DNA of 64,000 nt from Artemisia argyi (taxonomy: Eukaryota > Streptophyta > Magnoliopsida > Asterales > Asteraceae). Location of the stretch: the NCBI GenBank assembly GCA_030686995.1, contig CM060697.1, positions 39,963,959 through 40,027,958 of the forward strand, read 5' to 3'. This document shows, one piece after another, positions 1 to 12,532 of this stretch (within the stretch, counting starts at the first letter, position 1; every line of letters begins with the position of its first letter). Below the pieces are notes generated by a model, which had not been told where the DNA came from, ran no database searches, and worked only from the letters and a program-made list of their open reading frames with translations. The translations under genes and the position numbers were made by a program.

Positions 1-400
1 AAGCTACTCCATCCCCAAGAATCAATATACATCGCACTAGTGTAAGAATCAAGCATAATAGGCTTACCTAAATGCGTTGCAATAATACTAATACCATCTT
101 CCGAAAAGACCTGCAATGGAACATCATGAAGTTTAACCCATACAGGGATACGGGTTAACTCCTCTTTCTTTAAGCTCGTGTTCATATTCCACTTTTTCAG
201 AATGATAGGGCTATTCTTAATCATCCATGGTCCCTCTTCTAAAACAGCCTCCAAACCAACCTGGGAATCAAATTTAAAAAAGAAGAAGCCATTTTCATTC
301 ATCATAACACGTTTAAGACCATACTTAGCCCAATTGTTATGAACGAAGTATTCCACTACCGGAAACGCAATACGCTTACCGATAAAATAACCATAAAGGG
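1..400 (-). pseudogene. LINE ORF1 fragment, cut by window edge
   Basis: Reading the minus strand gives the DUF4283-like core of the same LINE ORF1 found intact at 42266-44041 (for example the stretch around GGPWMIKNSPIILKKW and VWVKLHDVP). The nucleotide sequence is almost the same as 17592-17992. LINE similarity stops at about 400, inside ORF1, and satellite begins at once, so this is the 5'-truncated end of a LINE inserted in the array. Its 3' part lies left of the window. It cannot encode a full ORF1. Confidence 0.85.
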
Positions 401-2875
401 TAACGGCTATCATCATGTAAAGGGCAATTGCTCTCATCAAGTGAGCAAGCGTTTAGGGACAACGGCTCCATAAAGTAAGGTACAATTGCTCTCAACAAGT
501 GAGCCTTTAGGGACAACGGCTCTTATCATGGAAGGGACAAATTGCCCTTATAAAGGTAGCCTTTAGAGACAACAGATCACATCATTTAAGTGACAATTGC
601 TCTTCTCAAGTGTGGAAGCATTAGGGACAACGGCTATAATCACCTATAGGGAAATAGCTCGCATCAAGTGAGTAAGCATTTAGGGACAATGGCTCCCATA
701 AAGTAAGGTACAATTGCTCTCAACAAGTGAGCCTTTAGGAACAACAGCTCTTATCATGTAAGGGACAAATTGCCCTCATAAAGTTAGCCTTTAGGGACAA
801 CGGATCTCATCATGCAAGTGACAATTGCTCTTGTCAAGTGTGCAAGCATTAGGGACAACGGCTATCATCATGTAAAAGGGAATTACTCTCATCAAGTGAG
901 CAAGCGTTTAGGGACAACGGTTCCCATAAAGTAAGGTACAATTGCTCTCAACAAGTGAACCTTTAGGGACAACGGCTCTTATCATGTAAGGAACAAATTG
1001 CCCTTATAAAGGTAGCCTTTATAGACAATGGATCTCATCATGTAAGTGACAATTCCTCTTATCAAGTGTGGAAGCATTAGGGACAACGTCTATCATCATG
1101 TAAAGGGCAATTGCTCTCATCAAGTGAGCAAGAATTTAGGGACAATGGCTCCCATAAAGTTAGGTACAATTGCTCTCAACAAGTGACCATTTAGGGACAA
1201 CAGCTCTTATCATGTAAGGGAAAATTGCCCTCATAAAGTTAGCCTTTAGGTACAACGGATCTCATCATGCAAGTGACAATTGCTCTTGTCAAGTGTCCAC
1301 GCATTAGGGACAACGGCTATCATCATGTAAGGGGAATTCCTCTCATCAAGTGAGCAAGCGTTTAGGGACAACGGGTCCCATAAAGTAACGTACAATTGCT
1401 CTTAACAAGTGAGCTTTTAGGGACAATGGCTCTTATCATGTAAGGGATAAATTCCCCTCATAAAGTTAGTCTTTAGAGACAACGGATCTCATCATGTAAG
1501 TGACAATTCCTCTTATCAAGTGTGGAAGCATTAGGGGCAACGGCTCCCATAAAGTAAGGTACAATTGCTCTCAACAATTAAGCCTTTAGGGACACCGACT
1601 CTTATCATGAAAGGGACCAATTGCCCTTATATAGGTAGCCTTTAGAGACAACGGATATCATCGTGTAAGTGACAATTACTTATATCAGGTATGGAAGCAT
1701 TAGGGACAATGGCTATTATCATGTAAAGGGCAATTGCTCTCATCAAGTGAGCAAGCGTTTAGGGACAACGACTCCCTTAAAGTAAGGTACAATTGCTCTC
1801 TCAACAAGTGAGCCTTTAGGGACAACGGCTCTTATCATGTAAGGGACAAATTGCCCTTATAAAGGTAGCCTTTAGAGACAACGGATCTTATCAGGTAAGT
1901 GACAATTCCTCTTATCAAGTGTGGAAGCAATAGGGACAAGGGCTATCATCATGTAAAGGGAAATTGCTCTCATCAAGTGAGCAAGCATTTAGGGACAACG
2001 GCTCCCACAAATTAAGGTACAATTGCTCTCAACAAGTGAGCCTTTAGGGACAACGGCTCTTATAATGTAAGGGACAAATTGCCCTCATAAAATTAGCCTT
2101 TAGGGACAACGGATCTCATCATGCAAGTGACAATTGCTCTTGTCAAATGTGCTAGCATTAGGGACAACGGCTGTCATCATGTAAAGGGGAATTGCTCTCA
2201 TCAAGTGAGCAAGCGTTTAGGTACAACGGATCCCATAAAGTAAGGTACAATTGCTCTCAACAAGTGAACCTTTAGGGACAACGACTCTAATCATGTAAGG
2301 GACAAATTACCCTTATAATGGTATCCTTTATAGGATCTCTTCATGTAAGTGAGAATTCCTCTTATCAAGTGTGGAAGCATTAGGGACAACGTCTATCATC
2401 ATGTAAAGGGCAATTGCTCTCATCAAGTGAGCAAGCATTTAGGGAAAACGGCTCCCATAAAGTTAGGTACAATTTCTTTCAACAAGTGAGCGTTTAGGGA
2501 CAACGGCTCTTATTATATAAGGGAAAATTTCCCTCATAAAGTTAGACTTTAGGGACAACATATCTCATCATGTAAGTGACAATTGCTCTTATCAAGTGTG
2601 CAAGCATTAGGGACATCGGCTATCATCATGTAAAGGGCCTTTGTTTTCATCAAGTGAGCAAGCGTTTAGGGACAATGGCTCCCATAAAGTAAGGTACAAT
2701 TGCTCTCAACAAGTGAGCCTTTAGGGACAATGGCTCTTAACATGGAAGGGACAAATTGCCCTTATAAAGTTAGCCTTTACAAACAACGGATCTCATCATG
2801 TAAGTGACAATTCCTCTTATCAAGTGTGGAAGCATTAGGGACAACGGCTATCATCATGTAAAGGGCAATTGCTCT
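401..2875. repeat. Satellite array, block 1 (228-bp higher-order repeat)
   Basis: Tandem repeat with a 227-228 bp period: the phase marker CGGCTAT (or CGTCTAT) falls at 404, 631, 859, 1087 and 1314. Each unit consists of four related subunits of about 59, 55, 56 and 58 bp, each starting near AGGGACAACGG and carrying ACAATTGCTCT or a variant. The subunits are told apart by what follows CGGCT: ATCATC, CCCATAAAG, CTTATCATG, and CGGATCTCATC. Whole subunits are occasionally missing (near 1541 subunit 1 is skipped), as expected from unequal exchange. About 11 units. No gene seen. Confidence 0.95.
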
Positions 2876-4488
2876 AAAAACAAACAGGCTAAAAGTAAAA
2901 AAAAAAAAAAAAAACCCTAAAAACCCTCTCTCCCCTATGGAGATTTCCGGCTGCCTCTTCCTTTAAATTCTGGCCAAAAAACCTCCTCCTACACGTCCTC
3001 TCTACCCTTTAATTCGTTATGGGGTATGCAATACGTTGTCTGAGATATGTTTTGTATTTTAGGAAGACGCGGCTGCTCTTATTTTCTCTAATATCTCATA
3101 AAATTTCCATTGATCTGGTCGCAACCCTAAAATAACCTTTAATACCTATTCGTTCCATTATATTGACCATTGTTCATTCGTGATCTCTGGTTGCTTAAGT
3201 GGTGTCGATTACTACTTTAGGGTTTCGATTCTGATGCTTAATTGTTTTATCTAACCGCCGTTAGGGTTCGATCTCTGTTGGGAATCTTTAAGTCGGCTAT
3301 GATTACTTGTATAAAACCTATTTTTGGGTTTCTTGTTGAGGTCGACTTAAGGATTTTTGTAGGTACTTGTTTGTTGCTTTAATGCTACAACAGAATTCGT
3401 CTTAGGGTTCTGTTCACGATTCTCATTGGAGGTAAACCCTTTCTTGGGTTTTGTTTATGCATATGCTGTACGTTATTAGATGGAAGTTACTGGTCGTTTA
3501 TTGTACGTGGGTTATGAGAGAGTGGATGTTTGATTGTGTTTGTGGCAGTTTGGATTCAGGAGTATTTGAAACCCTAGTTTAGGGTTTGTAGGTTAGATCT
3601 GCTACAGCGTTCTGTTTGTTGCAATGATTTGTGTCATTTCATTGCTATTGCAAGTTAGGGTGCTTTTTCACCCTATGTTATGGTTCTTGATTCGTATTAT
3701 ATGCAGACTTGATCGTGGGTATGAATTCGTATTCTTTGGTCTTGTTTACGAAGGGATTGGATGTTAGGGGCTGTTCAGCCCTATGGTTGTCATAAATTAT
3801 TCAATATTGCTAGGCAAGATGCGTATCCATGGTTCTACTTATTGTTGCTATGGTGATGTTGATGACTATGGAAGTTAGGGTTTGCTATTAACCCTAGTGT
3901 CTAAGCTGGTTCGATGGATCTAACTCTCTCCTCTTTTGTTAGAGGAGGCTGATGATGTTCGAAACATGCTACTGGTTTCCTCTTGGATTGTTGGTGGTAA
4001 GGCATGGTGCGGCTAGGGTGGGGGGCGGTCCTCTTGGGTGCACTCTAGTCTTTTTTTGGTAAAGGGGTTAACCCCGGTAAATATATAACCAAAAAATCGT
4101 TAAGTACAAATGGAATGTGGTCGAAGTACCACATTAACCTCAAGCAAAAACTTGATAAATTTGTGTTTATGACAGGCCATAAACATAACAAACCTAGCTA
4201 TATTACAAAGCACCTAACTAGGTATAAAAACAAGAAAAATCTTGAATCAAGCGAACGTCCCGCATCCACCCATAAGCACGAAGGGAGCAAGGTGACCCAG
4301 GAAGTTTGCCTCCTTAAAAACCCTTTCCAAGAAAAACCCAGAGGGAAAAACCTTGGAGTAGGGAAAAAGAGTACAACCCTTACCTGGCACTCCCTTCGTG
4401 AAAATAACAAACACTTGGAATCTTCCATTTATCCATCAGTAGACGAGACCGAGGGGTTAACTTCTTGAACTTGAAGGTAACCATCTTC

Positions 4489-6292
4489 TTTTTTTTTGGG
4501 TAAAGGGGAGTAATCCTGCACCCTGGTAAAATACATTATCCAAAAACGTTGAACAAAATGACGAGGGTGATTTCCCTCGCCCCCAGTCCCTTAGGACACT
4601 TACAAGACACCTATCTAAGAATGACAAACCATTCTTAAAACTAACCTGCACAACATGTGCAACTGACCAAACAAACATGCTAAACAAAAGCAACTACTAT
4701 ATGAACAAAAAACTACAACGACTATAAGATTACAAATAAAATTAAGTTCTTGAATCATCACACGTCGTCGTAGAAGTCCATAACCTTCAATGATGCAGCA
4801 TTGGATCATCAATAAAGAAATCAGTACTTGATATAGATAAAACCAATGCACTCACCAACCTATCCACAAGACCCCACCAACAACAAGACAAAGCATACGC
4901 AATATGAACCAAGCTTGAAGATTAAGTGGACTTGTACATACAATAGGGTCCAAACCCTAACATCCATCAAAAGAAAGCAGCTTCAATCCCATGCATAAAA
5001 TAGAACCATAATATGAAGATCGAACCACCCATAAACGATCCATAGAAAAAAGAATTACTATTGATCGAGTCAAGGATTTTTGAATAAGATACCCGAGAAA
5101 CTTAACTTACATATGCCATCATTGAAACCAACAGTAGGTATAATGAAATCCTACATCTTCAATAATCAACGAACCAGCAAATCCAAAGAATAACGATCAT
5201 CAAGTCGGAACATAAACATAAGATATACTAACCAAACTTGTGAAATCAATGGACTTGTACATACAATAGGGTTAAACCCTAACCTCCAAAACTGATCGAA
5301 TAAGTTTGTGTCTAGGGAACCAATAAGCTTCAAACAACAAACCGACCAGCATCAATACACGTAATGATTTTTAAACAAGAACCATCGAACTTGACTTACC
5401 CAAGCAGTGAACAAGGCAGCTTCGATCCATCACAAAATATATCATCAATGTGTCTAAGACCTAACCTAGAAAGATGAACCGTGTAAAACCAAGCTCCCAC
5501 TCGACTTCCAGCATAAAACGATCAATAGCAGCAGGAATAATGTAGAACAATCATGCAGCAATATCACGAATAAGCATTAAACTTAGGGTTTAAAAACCCT
5601 AACATACCAATAGGCAATCGATCATCAATAACAAACCACCCCAAACAGCAGCAATAATCAACAATCAACCACAAGATTGGATAAACCCAAACACCCACTC
5701 TCTCCAAAACCCACATATCAACACAAACATCTAAGAAGAACCAACAGTAATCGAACCAAACCCTAAAAAGGGTTACATACAGATGCACTCCATGCGAATA
5801 ACGAAAAAACGAAACCCTAAAAAGAGTTTCATTCAAGTGTTTAAGCACCAGCGAAGCCGTACATCACCAGCAAGCAAACACGATCTTAGAATGATATCTC
5901 CAGAAAACACACGATCGACCAACCAGTAGAAACCCTAAAAGTCGATTAGAAAAAATCGCTTAGGGTAAAAACCCTAACACGATATAAAAGATAATAATCA
6001 TAATCGTATAGGGTATAATGAATCAGCACAGACTAAACCCCAAGGAAAGAGTCGATTAACAAACCGACTAAACAGGATCGATTAAAGAACCGAACCTAAA
6101 ATAACGATTTAGGGTTTAGTAAAAAGAGGAGGCGGAATCAGAAAGTAAATCATTAAATCAATGGCATAACCCATCCTAGATAATAACTACCATTAAAAAC
6201 CGATTGCATATCATTCAAATGAACAATAGAGAGGCGGATCTAATGTTAGTTTCTGATCGGAATAGTGAGGATGGGTAGCCGGACTTCGCCCC
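4489..6292 (-). mobile_element. Non-autonomous LINE-like element (B-type tail), ~1.8 kb
   Basis: Minus-strand element starting with poly-T and a GGGTAAAGGGGAGTAATCC tail, inserted in the LINE at 4052-6866. The 19-bp TSD CTTGAAGGTAACCATCTTC is perfect (4470-4488 and 6293-6311). It contains the conserved 3' hairpins (AAGAATG/CATTCTT and CGAGGG/CCCTCG), many AAACCCTAA motifs in its 5' two-thirds, and no credible ORF. Its 5' end resembles that of the element at 41161 (shared CTATTCCGATCAGA and CCGCCTCTCTATT). It lacks endonuclease and RT, so it must have been moved in trans. Confidence 0.85.
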
Positions 6293-6311
6293 CTTGAAGG
6301 TAACCATCTTC

Positions 6312-6866
6312 AACCGAATGGTAGAGACAATAACTTGGACCACTTCATCAACATTAGACTTCTTACGATTAAAAAATCTAGAATTACGTTCCATCCAAAT
6401 GTAATATGTAGTAGCCGCAAGTAATAACCGAGAAAGAATGCTAACAACAGAACGCCCCTTAGCAATAGGAATAATGAACGTTATGACATCCTCCAACGAA
6501 GGAAAGACCCCATCCATGCTGGATAAAGACTGGACTTTCAACCAACCTGCAAAGAAAATGGACACTCAAAAAACAAATGAGGGTGAGAATCCGGAACTGT
6601 TTCACAAAGCGGGCATCTAAGTTTTCAACTTCTGTCTAATAACAAGCCATTAGGCCCAACATCCGATTCCCGAAGTCTATCTTGAGTTTTCAACTTCTGT
6701 CTAATAACAAGCCATAAGTGCACCGCATGCCTAGGAATACAATGAGGAAACCACGGTATTTGAAACCAATCGACTTGATCAGCCCTTACACGAAGGGATT
6801 CCCAAGCAAAAGCAACCGAAAAAGGTCTAATGTTGCCATCCAAATGGACACTCAAAAAACAAATGA
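6312..6866 (-). pseudogene. LINE ORF2 C-terminal fragment
   Basis: The minus strand reads the C-terminal end of ORF2, including IPIAKGRSVVSILSRLLLAA, YYIWMERNSR and STIRLK, as in the intact copy at 44034-47714. Upstream of this the zf-RVT region (HLWLVIRQKLKTQDRLRESD) is present but broken by copied patches and stops. The RT and endonuclease domains are absent. It is part of the truncated LINE at 4052-6866 and has no coding potential. Confidence 0.8.
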
Positions 6867-7011
6867 GGGTGCGCTCTAGTCTAGTCGTGATGCTTGGACC
6901 TTTGGCCATCGATGGAGTTGTTGGACGTTGGTTGCACTCACAGGTCAAACAATATAGAACATTGAAAACGGAGTCGCTCACTGTGGATGTGGTTCAATGA
7001 AACTGGTTTTC

Positions 7012-7040
7012 TTACATTTAAATTGTTTATTTAAATGTAA
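7012..7040. repeat. Perfect 12-bp inverted repeat
   Basis: TTACATTTAAAT (7012-7023) and its exact reverse complement ATTTAAATGTAA (7029-7040), separated by 5 bases, near the right end of the element at 2876-7154. It may be a structured 3' end; its function is unknown. Confidence 0.8.
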
Positions 7041-7154
7041 TTTGGTTCCTATTCTGTTTGTTTAGCAGTGTAGGATTATTTCTGCGCTTAGCAGATGTTT
7101 GTAGCTTAGTTACATATGTTGAGTCATATCGCCTATGTAACGGGCAGAGGACAT

Positions 7155-10100
7155 GGGACAACGGCTCCCATCAAGTGAGCAAGCGTTTAGGGACAACGGC
7201 TCACATAAAGTAAGGAACAATTGCTCTCAACAAATGAACCTTTAGGGACAATGGCTCTTATCATGTAAGGGACAAATTGCCCTTACAAATGTAGCCTTTA
7301 CAGTCAACGGATCTCTTCATGTAAGTGACAATTCCTCTAATCAAGTGTGGAAGCATTAGGGACAACGTCTATCATCATGTAAAGGGCAATTGCTCTCATC
7401 AAGTGAGCAAGCATTTAAGGACAACGGCTGTATAATTGCTCTCAACAACTGAGCGTTTAGGGACAACGGCTCTTATCATGTAAGGGAAAATTGCCCTCAT
7501 AAAGTTAGTCTTTAAGGACAACGGATCTCATCATGTAAGTGACAATCGCTCTTATCAAGTGTGCAAGCATTGGGGACATCGGTTATCATCATGTAAAGGG
7601 CAATTGCTCTCATCAAGTGAGCAAGCGTTTAGGGACAACGACTTCCATAAAGTAAGGTACCATTGCTCTCAACAAGTGAGCCTTTAGGGACAACGGCTCT
7701 TATCATGTAAGGGACAAATTGCCCTCATAACGTTAGCCTTTAGGGACAACGGATCTCATCATGCAAGTGACAGTTGCTCTTATCAAGTGTGCAAGCATAG
7801 GGACAACGGCTATCATCATGTAAAGGGCAATTGCTCTCATCAAGTGAGCAAGCATTTAGGGACAACGGCTTCCACAAAGTAAGGTACAATTGCTCTCAAC
7901 AAGTGAGCCTTTAGGGACAACGGCTCTTATCATGTAAGGGACAAATTGCCCTAATAAAGTTAGCCTTAGGGACAACGGATCTCATCATGCCAGTGACAAT
8001 TGCTCTTGTCAAGTGTGCTAGAATTAGGGAGAACGGCTATCATCACGTAAAGGGGAATTGCTCTCATCAAGTGAGCAAGCGTTTAGGGACAACAGCTCCC
8101 ATAAAGTAAGGTACAATTGCTCTCAACAAGTGAACCTTTAGGGACAATGGCTCTTATCATGTAAGGGACAAATTGCCCTTATAAAGGTAGACTTTATAGA
8201 CAACGGATCTCTTCATGTAAGTGACAATTCCTCTTATCAAGTGTGGAAGCATTAGGGACAACGTCTATCATCATGTAAAGGGCAATTGCTCTCATCAAGT
8301 GAGCAAGCATTTAGGGACAACGGCTCCCATAAAGTTAGGTACAAGTTCTCTCAACAAGTGAGCATTTAGGACAACGGCTCTTATTATATAAGGGAAAATT
8401 GCCCTCATAAAGTTAGACTTTAGGGACAACGGATCTCATCATGTAAGTGACAATTGCTCTTATCAAGTGTGCAATCATTGGGGACATCGGCTATCATCAT
8501 GTAAAGGGCAATTGTTTTCGTCAAGTGAGCAAGCTTTTAGGGACAATGGCTCCCATAAAGTAAGGTACAATTGCTCTCAAAAAGTGAGCCTTTAGGGACA
8601 ACGACTCTTAACATGGTAGGGACAAATTGCCCTTATAAAGTTAGCCTTTACAGACAGCGGATCTCATTAAGTAAGTGACAATTCCTCTTATCAAGTGTGG
8701 AAGCATTAGGGACAACGACTATCATCATGTTAAGGGGAATTGCTCTCATTAAGAAAGCAAGCATTTAGGGGCAACGGCTCCCATAAAGTAAGGTATAATT
8801 GCTCTCAACAATTGAGCCTTTAGTGACACCGACTCTTATCATGGAAGGGACAAATTGCCCTTATATTGGTAGCCTTTAGAGACAACGGATATCATCATGT
8901 AAGTGACAATTGCTCTTATCAAGTGTGCAAGTATTAGGGACATCGGCTATCATCATGTAAAGGGCAATTGCTCTCATCAAGTGAGCAAGCATTTAGGGAC
9001 AACGACTCCCAAAAAGTAAGGTACAATTGCTTTCAACAAGTGAGCCTTTAGGGACAACGGCTCTTATCATGTAAGGGACAAATTGCCCTCATAACGTTAG
9101 CCTTTAGGGACAACGGATCTTATCATGCAAGTGACAATTGCTCTTATCAAGTGTGCAATCATTGGGGACATCGGCTATAATCATGTAAAGGGCAATTGTT
9201 TTCATCAAGTGAGCAAGATTTTAGGGACAATGGCTCCCATAAAGTAAGGTACAATTACTCTCAACAAGTAAGCCTTTAGGGACAACGGCTCTTAACATGG
9301 AAGGGAGAAATTGCCCTTATAAAGTTAGCCTTTACAGACAACGGATCTCATCATGTAAGTAACAATTCCTCTTATCAAGTGTGGAAGCATTAGGGACAAC
9401 GGCTATCATCATGTTAAGGGGAATTGCTCTCATTAAGTAAGCTAGCATTTAGGGGCAACGACTCCCATAAAGTAAGGTATAATTGCTCTCAACAATTGAG
9501 CCTTTAGGGACACCGACTCTTATCATGGAAGGGACAAATTGCCCTTATATAGGTAGCCTTTAGAGACAACGGATATCATCATGTAAGTGACAATTCCTTA
9601 TATCAAGTGTGGAAGCATTAGGGACAACGACTATCATCATGTAAAGGGCAATTGCTCTCATCAAGTGAGCAAGCATTTAGGGACAACGACTCCCATAAAG
9701 TAAGGTACAATTGCTCTCTCAACAAGTGTGCCTTTAGGGACAACGGCTCTTATCATGTGAGGGACAAATTGCCCTTATAAAGGTTGCCTTTAGAGACAAC
9801 GTATCTTATCATGTAAGTGACAATTCCTCTTATCAAGTGTGGAAGCATTAGGGACAATGGCTATCATCATGTAAAGGGCAATTGCTCTCATCAAGTGAGC
9901 AAGCATTTAGGGACAACGGCTTCCACAAAATAAGGTACAATTGCTCTTAACAAGCGAGCCTTTAGGGAGAACGGCTCTTATCATGTAAGGGACAAATTCC
10001 CCTCATAAAGTTAGCCTTTCGAGACAACAGATCTCATCATGTGAGTGACAATTCTTCTTATCAAGTGTGGAAGCATTAGGGACAACGGCTATCATCATGT

Positions 10101-12203
10101 TAAGGGGAATTGCTCTCATTAAGTAAGCTAGCGTTTAGGGGCAACGGCTCCCATAAAGTAAGGTACAATTGCTCTCAACAATTGAGCCTTTAGGGACACC
10201 AACTCTTATCATGGAAGGGACGAATTGCCCTTATATAGGTAGCCTTTAGAGACAACGGATATCATCATGTAAATGGCAATTCCTTATATCAAGTATGGAA
10301 GCATTAGGGACAACGGCTATCATCATGTAAAGGGCAATTGCTCTCATCAAGTGAGCAAGCGTTTAGGGACAACGACTCCCATAAAGTAAGGTACAATTGC
10401 TCTCTCAACAAGTGAGCCTTTAGGGACAACGACTCTTATCATGTAAGGGACAAATTGCCCTTATAAAGGTAGCCTTTAAAGATAATGGATCTTATCATGT
10501 AAGTGACAATTCCTCTTATCAAGTGTGGAAGCGTTAGGGACAACGACTGTCATCATGTGAAGGGCAATTGCTCTCAACAAATGAGCAAGCATTTAGGGAC
10601 AACGGATTCCACAAAGTAAGGTACAATTGCTCTCAACAAGTGAGCCTTTAGGGACAATGGCTCTTATCATGTAAGGGACAAATTGCCCTTATAGGGGAAT
10701 TCCTCTCATCAAGTGAGCATGCGTTTATGGACAACGACTCCCATAAAGTGAGGTACAATTGTTCTTAACAAGTGAGCCTTTAGGGAGAACAGCTCTTATC
10801 ATGTAAGGGACAAATTGCCCTTATAAAGTTAGCCGTTAGACACAACGGATCTCTTCATGTAAGTGACAATTCCTCTAATCAAGTGTGGAAGCATTAGGGA
10901 CAACGGCTATCATCATGTTAAGGGGAATTGATCTCATTAAGTAAGCTAGCGTTTAGGGGCAATGACTCCCATAAAGTAAGGTACAATTGCTCTCAACAAT
11001 TGAGCCTTTAGGGACACCGACTCTTATCATGGAAGGGACAAATTGCCCTCATATAGGTAGCCTTTAGAGACAACGGATATCATCATGTAAATGACAATTG
11101 CTCTTATCAAATGTGCAAGCAATGGGGACATCAGCTATTATCATGTAAAGGGCAATTGATCTCATCAAGTGAGCAAGCATTTAGCGACAACGACTCCCAG
11201 AAAGTAAGGTACAATTGCTCTCAACAAGTGAGCCTTTAGGGACAACGGCTCTTATCATGTAAGGGACAAATAGCCCTCATAATGTTAGCCTTTAGGGACA
11301 ATGGATCTCATCATGCAAGTGACAATTGCTCTTATCAATTGTGCAATCATTGGGGACATCGGCTATCATCATGTAAAGGGAAATTGTTTTCATCAAGTGA
11401 GCAAGCTTTTAGGGACAATGGCTCCCATAAAGTAAGGTACAATTACTCTCAACAAGTGAGCCTTTAGGGACAACGGCTCTTAACATGGAAGGGACAAATT
11501 GCCCTTATAAAGTTAGCCTTTATAGACAACGGATCTCATCATGAAAGTGACAATTCCTCTTATCAAGTATGGAAGCATTAGGGACAACAGCTATCATCAT
11601 GTTAAGGGGAATTGCTCTCATTAAGTAAGCTAGCGTTTAGGGGCAACGGCTCCCATAAAGTAAGGTATAATTGCTCTCAACAATTGAGCCTTTAGGGACA
11701 CCGACTCTTATCATGGAAGGGACAAATTTCCCTTATATAGGTAGCCTTTAGAGACAACGGATATCATCATGTAACTGACAATTCCTTATATCAAGTATGG
11801 AAGCATTAGGGACAATGGCTATCATCATGTAAAGGGCAATCTCATCAAGTGAGCAAGCATTTAGGGACAACGACTCCCATAAAGTAAGGTACAATTGCTC
11901 TCTCAACAAGTGAGCCTTTAGGGACAACGGCTCTTATCATGTAAGGGACAAATTGCCCTTATAAAGGTTGCCTTTAGAGATAACGTATCTTATCATGTAA
12001 GTGACAATTCCTCTTATCAAGTGTGGAAGCATTAGGGACAATGGCTATCATCATGTAAAGGGCAATTGCTCTCATCAAGTGAGCAAGCATTTAGGGACAA
12101 CGGCTTCCACAAAGTAAGGTACAATTGCTCTTAACAAGCGAGCCTTTAGGGAGAACGGCTCTTATCATGTAAGGGACAAATTCCCCTCATAAAGTTAGCC
12201 TTT
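7155..12203. repeat. Satellite array, block 2
   Basis: The same four-subunit satellite as 401-2875, about 22 higher-order units. It is more irregular than block 1. A subunit is shortened near 7430, and a subunit fusion sits at 10681-10700 (CCCTTATAGGGGAATTCC). Variant subunits with TTAAGGGGAATTGCTCTCATT and CACCGACTCTTATC recur in several places, suggesting local amplification of a variant. The short ORF-like stretches in it are chance. No gene seen. Confidence 0.95.
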
Positions 12204-12532
12204 TTTTTTTGGTAAAGGGGTTAACCCCGGTAAATATTTAACAAAAAAATCGTTAAGTACAAATGAAATGTGGCTGAGGTACCACATTAACCTCAAGCAA
12301 ATAGCTTGATAAACTAGTGCTTATGACATGCCATAAACACAACAAACCTAGCAATAATACAAGCACCTAACTAGGTATAAAAACAAGAAAAATCTTGAAT
12401 CAAGCGAACGTCCGGCATCCACCCATAAGCACGAAGGGAGAAAGGCGACCCAGGAAGTCTGCCTCCTTAAAAACCCTTTCCAAGAAAAACCCATAAGGAA
12501 AAACCTTGGAGTAGGGAAAAAGAGTACAACCC

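Larger units (their letters stand above)
4052..6866 (-). mobile_element. 5'-truncated LINE copy with nested insertion
   Basis: The 3' end (poly-T, then the palindrome GGGGTTAACCCC in the tail) is at 4052. The sequence runs through the LINE 3' UTR and the C-terminal part of ORF2, and ends at 6866. It is flanked by a 16-bp TSD with one mismatch: GGGTGCACTCTAGTCT (4036-4051) and GGGTGCGCTCTAGTCT (6867-6882). A second element (4489-6292) splits it. Its last ~300 bp contain two locally copied patches (see findings). Only a few hundred bp of ORF2 remain, so it is inactive. Confidence 0.85.
2876..7154 (+). mobile_element. Non-satellite element, interrupted by a LINE
   Basis: Non-satellite DNA replacing the array between 2875 and 7155. 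Own sequence is 2876-4051 plus 6867-7154. Its start (an A-rich run, then CCCTCTCTCCCCTATGG and a GGCTGCC motif) resembles the start of the element at 30397, so plus orientation is likely. It is rich in AGGGTTT/AAACCCT motifs and has no long ORF. Its right end lacks the GGTAAAGGG-type tail of the other elements and has a 12-bp hairpin at 7012-7040. I found no clear TSD at its outer ends, so its class is uncertain. Confidence 0.55.

Noticed and set aside
11282..11467. 61-codon frame within the satellite
   Set aside because: It follows the repeat unit and is not kept in neighbouring units; chance frame in a tandem repeat.
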